A program made the position numbers and the translations under genes. A stretch of 64,000 nt of DNA, taken from assembly GCF_000282655.1 (NCBI RefSeq), contig NZ_AKIV01000135.1, forward strand, positions 62,001 through 126,000, read 5' to 3'. The notes under the pieces are model-generated. The model saw only the letters and a program-made list of their open reading frames with translations, was not told the origin of the DNA and did no database searches. How positions within the stretch are numbered: position 1 is the stretch's first letter; each line of letters starts with the position of its first letter. Below, piece by piece: positions 49,154 through 57,765 of the stretch. The stretch comes from Polaromonas sp. CF318 (GTDB taxonomy: Bacteria; Pseudomonadota; Gammaproteobacteria; Burkholderiales; Burkholderiaceae_C).

Positions 49154-50089
49154 TCACTGCGATTCTGCACCGCCCGGCGCGGTTTGGGCAGACGCCGATG
49201 GCGCCATGGCCGCCAGCAGCGCGGCCAGCACGATCAGGCTGCCGCCCAGCAGGATGCGCGGCGTGAGTTCGGCGGCGCCCAGCGCGGCCGAGGACAGGCT
49301 GGCGAACAGGATTTCGGTCAGCATCACGATGGCCGTGGTGCCGGCGGCCAGGCGCGCCGCGCCGTATTGCAGGCTGGCGTTGCTGGCCATGAAGGCCAGC
49401 GCGAGCCCCAGCACCACCGGAATGCCCGCCAGCGCCAGCGCCGGCGCGGGCACCACGGTTTGCGACATGCCGACCAATGCGACGCAGGCCGCCATCAGGC
49501 CGCTGCCGCCGAACATGGCCAGCATGCGCGATTCGCTGGGCGTGTGGTGGTATTTGCGCAGCACGGCATTGGTCAGCGCGAAGCTCAAGCCGCCCATGAT
49601 GGCCAGCCAGTCGGCACCGCCTTGCGGTACGGGCCAGGGGGAGTCGGGCCCCTTGAGCACAATCAGCACGCCGGCCATGGCCAGCAGCAGGCGCAGCAGC
49701 GAGGCCGGCGTGGGTTTTTCGCCCAGCATGGCCCAGGCCACCAGCACCGACCAGGCCGGCATCAGGTAGAACAGCAGCACCACGCGCACCACGTCGCCCA
49801 CGGTCACAGCCCAGTTAAAACCCACATTGGTCAGGCCCGAAGCCGCCGCCAGGAACCACAGCTGCGGATGCGCGACAAAACCGCGCCAGGCTTTCGGCAG
49901 CAAGACCAGCAGCCCGGCCACCACAATCGCATAGACCAGCGCCGTGGTCCACAACGGGTGCAGGCCGTGGCCCTGGAGCTGGCGCAGCGGCCACCAGGAG
50001 ACGCCCCAGATGAAGGCATTCAGGGTGAGGGCGAGAACGGCTTTGGGCGTGCCGCCGCGCACGCCGCCGCGGTTTACGTCGACCTGCAT
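49154..50089 (-). CDS. EamA (DMT-superfamily) transporter
   Basis: This 311-residue protein has about ten membrane helices in two EamA repeats (TLNAFIWGVSWWPLRQL; later LSFALTNAVLRKYHH). Such permeases export amino acids or other metabolites; the substrate is unknown. Its ATG overlaps the lplT stop by one base (TGATG on the minus strand), so they are translationally coupled. Confidence 0.88.
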   Translation of the reverse strand: MQVDVNRGGVRGGTPKAVLALTLNAFIWGVSWWPLRQLQGHGLHPLWTTALVYAIVVAGLLVLLPKAWRGFVAHPQLWFLAAASGLTNVGFNWAVTVGDVVRVVLLFYLMPAWSVLVAWAMLGEKPTPASLLRLLLAMAGVLIVLKGPDSPWPVPQGGADWLAIMGGLSFALTNAVLRKYHHTPSESRMLAMFGGSGLMAACVALVGMSQTVVPAPALALAGIPVVLGLALAFMASNASLQYGAARLAAGTTAIVMLTEILFASLSSAALGAAELTPRILLGGSLIVLAALLAAMAPSASAQTAPGGAESQ

Positions 50090-51369
50090 CAGTGGGATTT
50101 ATCGCTGCGGGCGATGCTCAGCAGGTGGTCGACCTGTTCCTTGTGTTTGACAAGGTTGTGCTTGTGCCAGCGCTGGATCACCCACATGAAGCCGGCCACC
50201 ACGATGCCGAAGGCGGTGATGGCGCCAAAGGCCGACAGGCCCATGCCGGTGGACAGGCTGTAGAAAGCGCCCAGGCTCAGGATGCAGGCCTGTTCGTTGA
50301 AGTTCTGCACCGCGATGGAGCGGCCCGCGCCCATGAGGTTGTGGCCGCGGTGCTGCAGCAGCGCATTCATGGGCACGACCAGGAAGCCGCCCAGGCCGCC
50401 CAGCAGAATCAGGAAAGGCGCGGCCACCCAGACGCTGCCGATGAAATTCATCAGCACGACCAGCAGGCCCATGGCAATGCCCAGCGGCATCACGCTGGTG
50501 GCCTGGTCCAGCCGCATGCGCATGGAGGCCAGCACGGCGCCCACGGCCGTGCCTATGGCCACTACGCCGACCAGCGAGGAGGCCTGCGAGGTGCTGTAGC
50601 CCAGGGCCGCGGCGCTCCAGGCCAGCACGATGTAGCGCAGGTTGCCGGAAACGCCCCAGAACAAGGTGGTGGTAGCCAGGGAGATCTGGCCCAGCTTGTC
50701 GCGCCACAGCGCCGAATTGCAGTTCCAGAAGTCGGGCAGCAGCTCGAGCTTGTTGCGCGGCATGGGCCGCATCTCGACGCCGGTGTCGGGGATGCGGGTG
50801 TTGAACCAGGCCGCGATGATGTACAGCAGGATCAGCACGGCGATGGCCGCTTCGGGCGCGGAGTCTATGCCGGTGTCGAAAACCGGGAAGTCAAACGACA
50901 GCAGCAGGTGGGACACCGTGTGGCCGACCAGCTGGCCACCCAGCAGCACACCCAGGATGATGGAGGAAATCGTCAACCCCTCGATCCATCCGTTGGCCTT
51001 GACGAGCTGCGAGGCCGGCAGCAGTTCGGTGAGGATGCCGTATTTGGCCGGCGAATAGGCCGCGGCGCCCAGCCCGACGATGGCGTAGGCCAGCAGCGGG
51101 TGCGAGCCGAACAGCATCATGAGACAGCCTATGACCTTGATCGCGTTGCTCACGAACATCACGTTGCCCTTGGGCCGCGCGTCGGCGAAAGCGCCGACAA
51201 AAGGCGCCAACACCACGTAAAACAGGGCAAACATGGGCACCAGCGCCGCCGGCTGCCACTTGGGCGCCCCGCTGGTCTTGAGCAGCTCCACGGCGGCCAC
51301 AAACAGCGCGTTGTCAGCCAGCGAGCTGAAAAACTGGGCCGCCATGATGGTGTAAAAACCGCGCTTCAT
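50089..51369 (-). CDS. lplT: Lysophospholipid transporter LplT (MFS)
   Basis: This 426-residue MFS protein begins MKRGFYTIMAAQFFSSLADNALF, as betaproteobacterial LplT, and has TARPKGNVMFVSNAIK-type loop sequence (FADARPKGNVMFVSN). LplT flips lysophospholipids into the cytoplasm for re-acylation. It is divergent from alr, a frequent arrangement. ATG 51369 is used; ATG 51399 would add 10 residues. A GCATCAG/CTGATGC repeat (51396-51414) sits at the start. Confidence 0.9.
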   Translation of the reverse strand: MKRGFYTIMAAQFFSSLADNALFVAAVELLKTSGAPKWQPAALVPMFALFYVVLAPFVGAFADARPKGNVMFVSNAIKVIGCLMMLFGSHPLLAYAIVGLGAAAYSPAKYGILTELLPASQLVKANGWIEGLTISSIILGVLLGGQLVGHTVSHLLLSFDFPVFDTGIDSAPEAAIAVLILLYIIAAWFNTRIPDTGVEMRPMPRNKLELLPDFWNCNSALWRDKLGQISLATTTLFWGVSGNLRYIVLAWSAAALGYSTSQASSLVGVVAIGTAVGAVLASMRMRLDQATSVMPLGIAMGLLVVLMNFIGSVWVAAPFLILLGGLGGFLVVPMNALLQHRGHNLMGAGRSIAVQNFNEQACILSLGAFYSLSTGMGLSAFGAITAFGIVVAGFMWVIQRWHKHNLVKHKEQVDHLLSIARSDKSH

Positions 51370-51395
51370 TAAACTGTTGTGGTCATTGCGGCACT

Positions 51396-51414
51396 GCATC
51401 AGCCGATCTGATGC
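51396..51414. promoter_or_regulatory. Inverted repeat between lplT and alr
   Basis: GCATCAG (51396-51402), CCGAT, CTGATGC (51408-51414) is a perfect 7-5-7 palindrome in the lplT-alr intergenic region, 27 bp upstream of the lplT ATG at 51369. It may be an operator or a small leader hairpin; nothing identifies its ligand. Confidence 0.35.
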
Positions 51415-51558
51415 TGCAAGATATGGATGAATGTCTCCGGACGATTCCGGTTTATAGCATGGGGGGCGGTGTCAGAATGCAGAAAGACCTTGGAACCGAT
51501 TCGAGGTCCCAGCCGGGCCGCTGAGCCCGCCGCTCCACACCAACCTCTTCACCGCGCC

Positions 51559-52653
51559 ATGCCACGTCCCATTCTTGCCACCATCCACACTGCGGCGCTT
51601 GCCCACAACCTGGGCGTTGCGCGCGCCGCTGCGCCCGACGCCAAGGTCTGGGCCGTCGTCAAGGCCAACGCCTACGGCCACGGTATCGAACGCGTCTTCG
51701 ACGCGCTGCGCAGCGCCGACGGCTTCGCGCTGCTGGACCTGGCCGAGGCGCAGCGCCTGCGCGCGCTCGACTGGCGCGGCCCCATCCTGCTGCTGGAGGG
51801 GTGCTTTGACGCGCGCGACCTGGAGCTGTGCTCGCGCCTGGGCCTGTGGCATTCGATCCATTGCAATGAGCAGATCGACATGCTGGCGGCCCACAAGACG
51901 CAGCTGCCGCACCGCGTGTTCCTCAAGATGAATTCGGGTATGAATCGCCTGGGCTTTCCGCCCGAGCGCTACCGCGCCGCCTGGACGCGCCTCAATGCGC
52001 TGCCGCAGGTCGAGGAGATCACGTTGATGACGCATTTCTCCGACGCCGACGGCCCCAAGGGCATCAGCGCGGCGCTGCAGGCCTTCGACGCCGTCACCCA
52101 CGACCTGCCCGGCGAGCGCACGCTGAGCAACAGCGCTGCCACGCTGCGCCACGGCGACGTACTGGCAGGCCGCTCCGACTGGGTGCGGCCCGGCATCCTG
52201 GTCTACGGCAGCGCGCCCGATTTTCCCGAACACACGGCGGCCGGCTGGGACCTGCAGCCCACCATGACGCTGTCGTCGAAGATCATCGGCGTGCAGGACC
52301 TCAAGGCCGGCGACACCGTGGGCTACGGCTCGAGCTTTACCGCCGACGGCCCGCTGCGCATAGGCATCGTCGCCTGCGGTTATGCCGACGGCTACCCGCG
52401 CCACTGCAGCACCGGCACGCCCGTGCTGGTGAACGGCGTGCGCACCCGCATGGTGGGCCGCGTCAGCATGGACATGATCACAGTGGACCTGACTCCCGTG
52501 CCCGCCGCGGGCATCGGCAGCGAGGTCACCTTGTGGGGCCGCGCTGGCGGCGGCGCCGAGCTGCCCATCGACGAAGTCGCGCAGGCCGGCGCCACCGTGG
52601 GCTATGAATTGATGTGCGCGCTGGCGCAGCGCGTGCCCGTACAGGTCGAATGA
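51559..52653 (+). CDS. alr: Alanine racemase
   Basis: This 364-residue PLP enzyme interconverts L- and D-alanine for peptidoglycan. PLP Lys 35 is in [10 protein letters not shown] and catalytic Tyr about 256 is in [21 protein letters not shown] and [13 protein letters not shown] are typical. ATG 51559 gives the family start. Divergent from lplT. The stop overlaps the next start (ATGA). Confidence 0.96.
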   Translation: MPRPILATIHTAALAHNLGVARAAAPDAKVWAVVKANAYGHGIERVFDALRSADGFALLDLAEAQRLRALDWRGPILLLEGCFDARDLELCSRLGLWHSIHCNEQIDMLAAHKTQLPHRVFLKMNSGMNRLGFPPERYRAAWTRLNALPQVEEITLMTHFSDADGPKGISAALQAFDAVTHDLPGERTLSNSAATLRHGDVLAGRSDWVRPGILVYGSAPDFPEHTAAGWDLQPTMTLSSKIIGVQDLKAGDTVGYGSSFTADGPLRIGIVACGYADGYPRHCSTGTPVLVNGVRTRMVGRVSMDMITVDLTPVPAAGIGSEVTLWGRAGGGAELPIDEVAQAGATVGYELMCALAQRVPVQVE

Positions 52654-53462
52654 AGAACCTCTCCAGCTGGCGCTCGGTCCGCGTGCTCGAGGGCCGGCTG
52701 GAGCGCGAACTGCGCCAGCGCCACAGCCTCAGGCTGCACGGCCTTTGCATCGGCTTGCTGACCCTGGGGATGATGTGGGCGGTGTCCCACCTGCAAATGG
52801 TGATGGGCATGGACTCGCTGGCGCTGCGCTACCTCTTCACCCTGGGCGCAGGCTACCTGGCCTACTTGCTGGTTTTGCGCGGCTGGGCCGCCATGCTGGT
52901 TCGCCACGGGGGGTCGGGTGTGCCGGACGGCAGCGGGCTGGACCTAGTCGATTTGCCCGGCAATCTGCCTTCGGGCGCGAGCTTGCCGACGATCCATTCC
53001 GGGCAGGGCGGTGATTTTGGCGGCGGCGGTGCGACCGGTGATTTCGGCGGCGTGTCCGATGCATCCGGTGTGGGCAAAGGCCTGGCCGATGTGGCCGGCG
53101 GCGCGGCTGAGGCGCTGGGTGGCGCCGACGAAGGCGCGGTGGTCGTCATTCCGGTCGTGGCCATCTTCCTGGTCGGCGCCGCCGTCTTCTTCGGGGCCGG
53201 GGCTTTGCTGCTGCTTTTCTTCGGCTGGGAGGTGCTGCTGACGGTCGCCGTCGAACTGGCGTTCTCTTATGTGTCGGCCCGCGCGGCGGTGCGCGTGGTG
53301 CGTGAAGGCTGGGTGTCGGCCGCCGTGCGCCTGACCTGGAAACCCATGCTGGGCGCCCTGGCCTGCGCGGTGTTGCTGGGCGCTACGATAGATCACTTCA
53401 TTCCCGCGGCCAACTCGTTGCCGCAGGCGATCAGGCTGATCAGCCACCAGGGCCAGCGCTGA
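52650..53462 (+). CDS. Gly-rich membrane protein coupled to alr
   Basis: This 270-residue protein has two N-terminal TM helices (about 30-52 and 60-82), a Gly/Asp/Ser-rich soluble loop ([17 protein letters not shown], then [18 protein letters not shown] repeats) and two to three C-terminal TM helices ([28 protein letters not shown]). I do not recognise the family. Its ATG overlaps the alr stop, so its translation depends on alr. Function unknown. Confidence 0.7.
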   Translation: MKNLSSWRSVRVLEGRLERELRQRHSLRLHGLCIGLLTLGMMWAVSHLQMVMGMDSLALRYLFTLGAGYLAYLLVLRGWAAMLVRHGGSGVPDGSGLDLVDLPGNLPSGASLPTIHSGQGGDFGGGGATGDFGGVSDASGVGKGLADVAGGAAEALGGADEGAVVVIPVVAIFLVGAAVFFGAGALLLLFFGWEVLLTVAVELAFSYVSARAAVRVVREGWVSAAVRLTWKPMLGALACAVLLGATIDHFIPAANSLPQAIRLISHQGQR

Positions 53463-53502
53463 AAACGGCGGGCAGATTCTTTTCAAGCACAAGGAGCTTT
53501 CC

Positions 53503-53964
53503 ATGGCATCGGAAGAACTGGAATACGCGGGCTTCTGGATCCGCGTCTGGGCGTCCATCATCGACACCCTGCTGCTGGGCATTGTGGTGTACCCGCTGCT
53601 GACGGCGATTTACGGCGACGCCTACTGGGAGGGCACGAGCTTCGTCCACGGCCCGGTGGATTTCCTGATTTCCTGGGTGCTGCCCGCGGTGGCGGTGATC
53701 GCGTTCTGGATGGCGCGCCAGGCTACACCCGGGAAGATGGCGATCACCGCGCGCATAGTTGACGCCGACACCGGCAACAACCCTGGCACCGGCCAATTGC
53801 TGATCCGCTACCTCGGTTACTTTGTTTCCAGCATCCCGCTGGGCCTGGGCATTTTCTGGGTGGCCTTTGACTCGCGCAAGCAGGGCTGGCACGACAAGAT
53901 GGCCGGAACGGTGGTGGTGCGCAAAAAATCCGGAACCACCCGGCCCGTGGAATTTAATGGCTGA
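53503..53964 (+). CDS. RDD-family membrane protein
   Basis: This 153-residue protein has the RDD layout: YAGFWIRVWASIIDTLLLG (Arg/Asp pair in TM1), then a second membrane region and MARQATPGKMAITARIVDADTG followed by KQGWHDKMAGTVVVRK. RDD proteins are small membrane proteins, some linked to Na+/H+ exchange. AAGGAG precedes ATG 53503. Ends 6 nt before the GNAT gene. Confidence 0.88.
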   Translation: MASEELEYAGFWIRVWASIIDTLLLGIVVYPLLTAIYGDAYWEGTSFVHGPVDFLISWVLPAVAVIAFWMARQATPGKMAITARIVDADTGNNPGTGQLLIRYLGYFVSSIPLGLGIFWVAFDSRKQGWHDKMAGTVVVRKKSGTTRPVEFNG

Positions 53965-53970
53965 CCACCA

Positions 53971-54438
53971 ATGACATCCGCCTCACCCATCACGATCCGC
54001 CCCGTCGCCAAATCGGACTTCGCCGCCTGGCTCCCGCTGTGGGCCGGCTACAACCGCTTTTACGGCCGTTTCGGCCCGACCGCTTTGCCGGACGAGATTA
54101 CCGCCATGACCTGGTCGCGTTTCTTCGATGCTTATGAGCCGGTGCACGCGCTGGTCGCCGAGTCCGGCGGCGAACTCGTGGGCCTCACGCACTACCTGTA
54201 TCACCGCAACAGCACCCGCATCGTGCCGGTCTGCTACCTGCAGGACATATTCACCGCCGAATCGGTACGCGGCCGCGGCGTGGGCAAGGCGCTGATCGAG
54301 GCCGTGTATGAGAAAGCGAAGGCGGCGGGCTGCGACCGGGTGTATTGGCAAACCCACGAAACCAACACCACGGCCATGCGGCTGTACGACCAGGTGGCGG
54401 AGAAAACCGGCTTCGTGGTGTACGCCAAGGCGCTGTAG
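53971..54438 (+). CDS. GNAT-family N-acetyltransferase
   Basis: This 155-residue protein starts with a PITIRPVAKSDFAAWLPLW strand-helix and has the acetyl-CoA motif SVRGRGVGKALIEAVYEKAKAAGCDRVYWQTHETNTTAMRLYDQVAE. Substrate unknown; it resembles the YhbS-type group. Coupled with the RDD gene by 6-nt spacing. Confidence 0.9.
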   Translation: MTSASPITIRPVAKSDFAAWLPLWAGYNRFYGRFGPTALPDEITAMTWSRFFDAYEPVHALVAESGGELVGLTHYLYHRNSTRIVPVCYLQDIFTAESVRGRGVGKALIEAVYEKAKAAGCDRVYWQTHETNTTAMRLYDQVAEKTGFVVYAKAL

Positions 54439-54459
54439 CCGGCCGCACCTCAATTCAGA

Positions 54460-55353
54460 TTACTGCGGCGCGACTTTTGCGCCGGTCAGCTTTTCCTGTG
54501 CCTTCACCAGCGCCGGAACAAACTCCTTGCCGTAGCCCAGCGCGCTGGCGGTCACCAGGCTCTGGTGCACGGCTTCGCCGACCAGGGACGGCACTTTGAC
54601 CATCTCGGCCAGGTGGGTGTAGTAGCGCAAATCCTTTCGCGCGTTGTCGAGCTCGAACTTGAGGCCGGCAAAATCGCCGCCCAGGGTCTTGGCCATGGCC
54701 TGGAACAGGCCCGAGTTCACCGCGCCGGCCGACACCACGTCGACCAGCTTTTGCGGCTCAATGCCGGCCAGCGCGCCCACGGCAAAGGCCTCGGCGGTGG
54801 CCGTGCAGATGGCCTGGGCGATGAAATTGTTGAGCAGCTTGACCACATGGCCGGCGCTGGGGCCGCCCACGTGGAAGATGTTCTCGCAGTAAGCCGCCAG
54901 CACCGGACGAATCCTGTCGAACACCGCCTGCTCGGCGCCTACCATGGTGTTGAGCTTGCCGAGCTCGGCCTCCACCGGCGTGCGCGCCAGCGGTGCGTCG
55001 ACCAGGGTGGCGCCATGCTGCGCGCACAAAGCGGCCAGGCGGCGCGTGGATTCGGGCTCGCTGGTCGAGGTGTCGATCACGATCAGGCCGGCCCTGGCCT
55101 TGGACAACACGCCGTTGGCGCCCAGCAGGCTTTCTTCCACCTGCGGCGAGCCGGTCACGCAGATCACCACGGCGTCGCAGGCACCGAGTTCGGCCGGGCC
55201 GAACGCCTGTTTGGCGCCTGCGGCGAGCAGGTCGGCCACGCGTTCCCTGTTGCGGTGAACGGTCAGGCTGAGGGTGAAGCCCTTGGCCAGCAGGTTGTGC
55301 GCGATGCCGTGGCCCATCATGCCCGATGCGCCTATGACGCCAATGTGTTTCAT
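54460..55353 (-). CDS. NAD(P)-dependent dehydrogenase, 3-hydroxyisobutyrate dehydrogenase family
   Basis: This 297-residue protein has an N-terminal Rossmann motif (IGVIGASGMMGHGIAHNL; G-x-G-x-x-G with one substitution) and the family signature VIDTSTSEPESTRRL, then catalytic VVKLLNNFIAQA (Lys). Members oxidise beta-hydroxyacids. It follows the PanE-like gene by 45 bp on the same strand, probably the same transcript. Confidence 0.88.
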   Translation of the reverse strand: MKHIGVIGASGMMGHGIAHNLLAKGFTLSLTVHRNRERVADLLAAGAKQAFGPAELGACDAVVICVTGSPQVEESLLGANGVLSKARAGLIVIDTSTSEPESTRRLAALCAQHGATLVDAPLARTPVEAELGKLNTMVGAEQAVFDRIRPVLAAYCENIFHVGGPSAGHVVKLLNNFIAQAICTATAEAFAVGALAGIEPQKLVDVVSAGAVNSGLFQAMAKTLGGDFAGLKFELDNARKDLRYYTHLAEMVKVPSLVGEAVHQSLVTASALGYGKEFVPALVKAQEKLTGAKVAPQ

Positions 55354-55398
55354 GCTGTCTCCTGAAAAGTGGATGAAAGGGATAAGGAAGCGCGTGGT

Positions 55399-56373
55399 TC
55401 AGTACAGGCCTTTGACCCGCGCCTGCAGCCGCGCCAGGCCCAGCAGGGCGTTGGTAGAAGGTGTGGGCACGGCCGTCAATTGCCCGAGTTCGCGCACGGC
55501 GCTCACCAGCGCGTCGAGCTCAACGGGCTTGCCGGCCTCCACGTCCTGCAGCATGGATGTCTTGAAGGCGCCCAGCTTGCGCGTGATGACGTGGCGCTCC
55601 TCCGGGGTCTGGTGGATGGGGATGCCTATGCGCGCGCCGATTTCCTTGGCCTCCAGCATGATGCTGTGGGTAAAGGCGGTCACGAGTTCGTCGTCGAGGA
55701 CGCGGTCCATGGTTGCGCCGGTCAGCGCGCTGATCGGGTTGGCGGTCATATTGCCCCAGAGCTTGAACCAGATGTCTTTCTGGATCTGGTCCGACACCGG
55801 GGCCTCGAAGCCGGCTTTTTCGAGCAGCGCGGCCAGTTGCAGCACGCGGGCCGTCTTCTCGCCCGAAGGCTCGCCGATGATAAGCTTGTTGCCGAAGTGG
55901 TGGTGCACCTGGCCGGGTTCGTCGAGCGAGCAGCTCGCATGCACCACACAGCCGACGATGTGCCGCGCCGGAATCGCCTCGGCGATCTCGCCCGCCGGGT
56001 CCACTGAGCTGAGGCGTTTGCCGGCCAGCGCGCCGCCAAAGCCCTGCAAAAACCACCAGGGCACGCCGTTCATGGCGGTCAGCACCACGGTGTCCGGGCC
56101 CAGCAGCGGCGCGATCTGGCGCGCGACTTCAGGCAGCGAAGGCGCCTTGACGGCCAGCACCACCATGTCCTGCACGCCAAGCTCGGCCGGCCGGGCGCTG
56201 GAGGCCACGGCCTGCGAGCTGACCGTGCCGCCCTGGTTCAGCCTGAGGCCGTGCAGCTGCAAGGCCTCGAGTGTGCCGCCGCGCGCCACCACGCTGACGC
56301 TGCAGCCGGCGCGTGCCAGCCCCATGCCTATCCAGCCGCCAATGGCGCCCGCGCCGTAAATACAAACCTTCAT
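55399..56373 (-). CDS. 2-dehydropantoate 2-reductase-family protein (PanE/ApbA-like)
   Basis: This 324-residue protein starts VCIYGAGAIGGWIGMGLARAG (NADP Rossmann) and has the C-terminal ApbA domain with KLWGNMTANPISALTGATMD. True PanE makes pantoate for CoA synthesis; such paralogues near Bug and HIBADH-like genes often act on other 2-oxoacids. The context argues for the latter. Separated from the Bug gene by a palindromic repeat at 56417-56488. Confidence 0.85.
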   Translation of the reverse strand: MKVCIYGAGAIGGWIGMGLARAGCSVSVVARGGTLEALQLHGLRLNQGGTVSSQAVASSARPAELGVQDMVVLAVKAPSLPEVARQIAPLLGPDTVVLTAMNGVPWWFLQGFGGALAGKRLSSVDPAGEIAEAIPARHIVGCVVHASCSLDEPGQVHHHFGNKLIIGEPSGEKTARVLQLAALLEKAGFEAPVSDQIQKDIWFKLWGNMTANPISALTGATMDRVLDDELVTAFTHSIMLEAKEIGARIGIPIHQTPEERHVITRKLGAFKTSMLQDVEAGKPVELDALVSAVRELGQLTAVPTPSTNALLGLARLQARVKGLY

Positions 56374-56416
56374 TCGTTGCCGTCCTGTTTTGAGTAACTA
56401 CTCAGCCACCCTACAA

Positions 56417-56488
56417 ACCGTTCGCCCTGAGCCTGTCGAAGGGTCCGGTCGCAAGAGGCAAGGCTTCGACAGGCTCAGCCCGAACGGT
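56417..56488. repeat. Large inverted repeat of the GTTCGCCCTGAGCCTGTCGAAGG type
   Basis: Arms ACCGTTCGCCCTGAGCCTGT... (56417-56442) and its near complement ending AGCCCGAACGGT (56461-56488) are separated by ~18 nt. This REP-like palindrome is widely dispersed in many proteobacterial and other bacterial genomes. It lies between panE-like and Bug genes. One base differs between the arms (GGGCT against CCCTG). Confidence 0.85.
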
Positions 56489-56582
56489 GGGACTACTGAA
56501 TAACTACGGGTTCTAAACAAAATTGAGCTGTAGTCCATGCGGCGCATGAAGTAACAGCCTCTGACTTGATGGCGAATGGTTT

Positions 56583-57569
56583 TTAACCCTCTGGCGTGAA
56601 GCCCACGGCTTTCACCAGCGGGCCCCAGAGCTCGGTGTCGGCCTTGAGCATGGCGGCCAGCTGGGCCGGCGAGGTGGGCGCCGGCTCCAGGAAGGACACG
56701 GCCAGCCCGTCGATCACGTCCTGCGAGGCCAGCGCGCCGCGTATGCCGGCGTTCAGGCGCTGCACCACGTCCTGCGGCGCTTTGGCCGGCAGGAAAAAGC
56801 CGAACCATTCGGTGAAGGCCATGTCCTTGAAGCCCTGCTCCACAAGCGTGGGCGTGTTCGGCGTGAAGCGGCTGCGTTTGGGGCCGCTGGTGGAGAGCAG
56901 GCGGCATTTGCCGGCCGCCACATGCTGGGTGAATTCGCCGGTGGGGCCCGACACGGCGGCGATCTGCCCGCCCACCATGTCCAGCACTGCGGGCTGGGTG
57001 CCGCGGAAGGCGACGTGGCGCAGGTCGACGTTGCCGGCGCGGCCCAGCAGCGCGCCTATGAAGTGCGGCGAGGAGCCGGCCGCCGGCGAGCCGAAGTTGG
57101 CCTGGCCGGGGTTGGCCTTGCACCAGGCGAGGAAGTCGGGCACGGTCTTCACGCTGGCCGGCACCATGGGGCCGACGGCAAAGCCGTAGTCAAAAATCGC
57201 CGCGGCCGAGACCGGCGTCAGGTCGGCCACCGGGTCGTAAGGCAGTTTTTTGTAGGTGTGGGGGTAGATGCCCAGCATGGACATGGGCGTGAGCAGCACC
57301 GTCGCGCCGTCGGGCGCGGCCGTCTTGACGAACTGCACGGCGATCTGCCCGCCCGCGCCGGTCTTGTTCTCGACCACCGCGCTTTTGGCATAGCCGGGGT
57401 GCAGCTTGTCGGCCACGCGGCGCGAGACGATGTCGGCGGTGCCGCCGGGCGCAAAGCCGGCGATGACCTTGGTGCTGTCAAGGGCCTGGGCCCAGGCCTG
57501 CCGGCCTATGCCGGCGAGCAGGGCGGCGGCGCTGGAAGACTGTATGAGCTGGCGGCGTGAGATGTTCAT
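56583..57569 (-). CDS. Bug/TctC-family periplasmic substrate-binding protein
   Basis: This 328-residue protein has a twin-arginine-like signal (ISRRQLIQSSSAAALLAG), followed by STKVIAGFAPGGTADIVSRRVAD, VVENKTGAGGQIAVQF and NFGSPAAGSSPHFIGA. It is the likely first gene of the minus-strand cluster Bug - PanE-like - HIBADH-like. No TctAB partner is near. It is divergent from radA. Confidence 0.9.
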   Translation of the reverse strand: MNISRRQLIQSSSAAALLAGIGRQAWAQALDSTKVIAGFAPGGTADIVSRRVADKLHPGYAKSAVVENKTGAGGQIAVQFVKTAAPDGATVLLTPMSMLGIYPHTYKKLPYDPVADLTPVSAAAIFDYGFAVGPMVPASVKTVPDFLAWCKANPGQANFGSPAAGSSPHFIGALLGRAGNVDLRHVAFRGTQPAVLDMVGGQIAAVSGPTGEFTQHVAAGKCRLLSTSGPKRSRFTPNTPTLVEQGFKDMAFTEWFGFFLPAKAPQDVVQRLNAGIRGALASQDVIDGLAVSFLEPAPTSPAQLAAMLKADTELWGPLVKAVGFTPEG

Positions 57570-57738
57570 GGTGCTGTGTCCTCAAGAAAGCGATTGGGGG
57601 TCGGGTCGGCGGGGAAATACACGAAGAGCGAAAAGCCATTGTCCGTGCAAGCGCGCAATTATGCTGAGCAGGCGGGATCCAGGCAGGCGGCCGGCTGGTT
57701 GGGCGGGCGCGTCCCGCATCATGATCAAAATCCAAAAC

Positions 57739-57754
57739 CTGGTTATTTGTACAG
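57739..57754 (+). promoter_or_regulatory. Possible LexA box upstream of radA
   Basis: CTGG-N8-ACAG (57739-57754) has one mismatch to the beta- and gammaproteobacterial LexA consensus CTGT-N8-ACAG, 11 nt upstream of the radA ATG. The spacer TTATTTGT is AT-rich as expected. The missing T in the first half weakens the call. Confidence 0.35.
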
Positions 57755-57765
57755 TAATATCGCGT

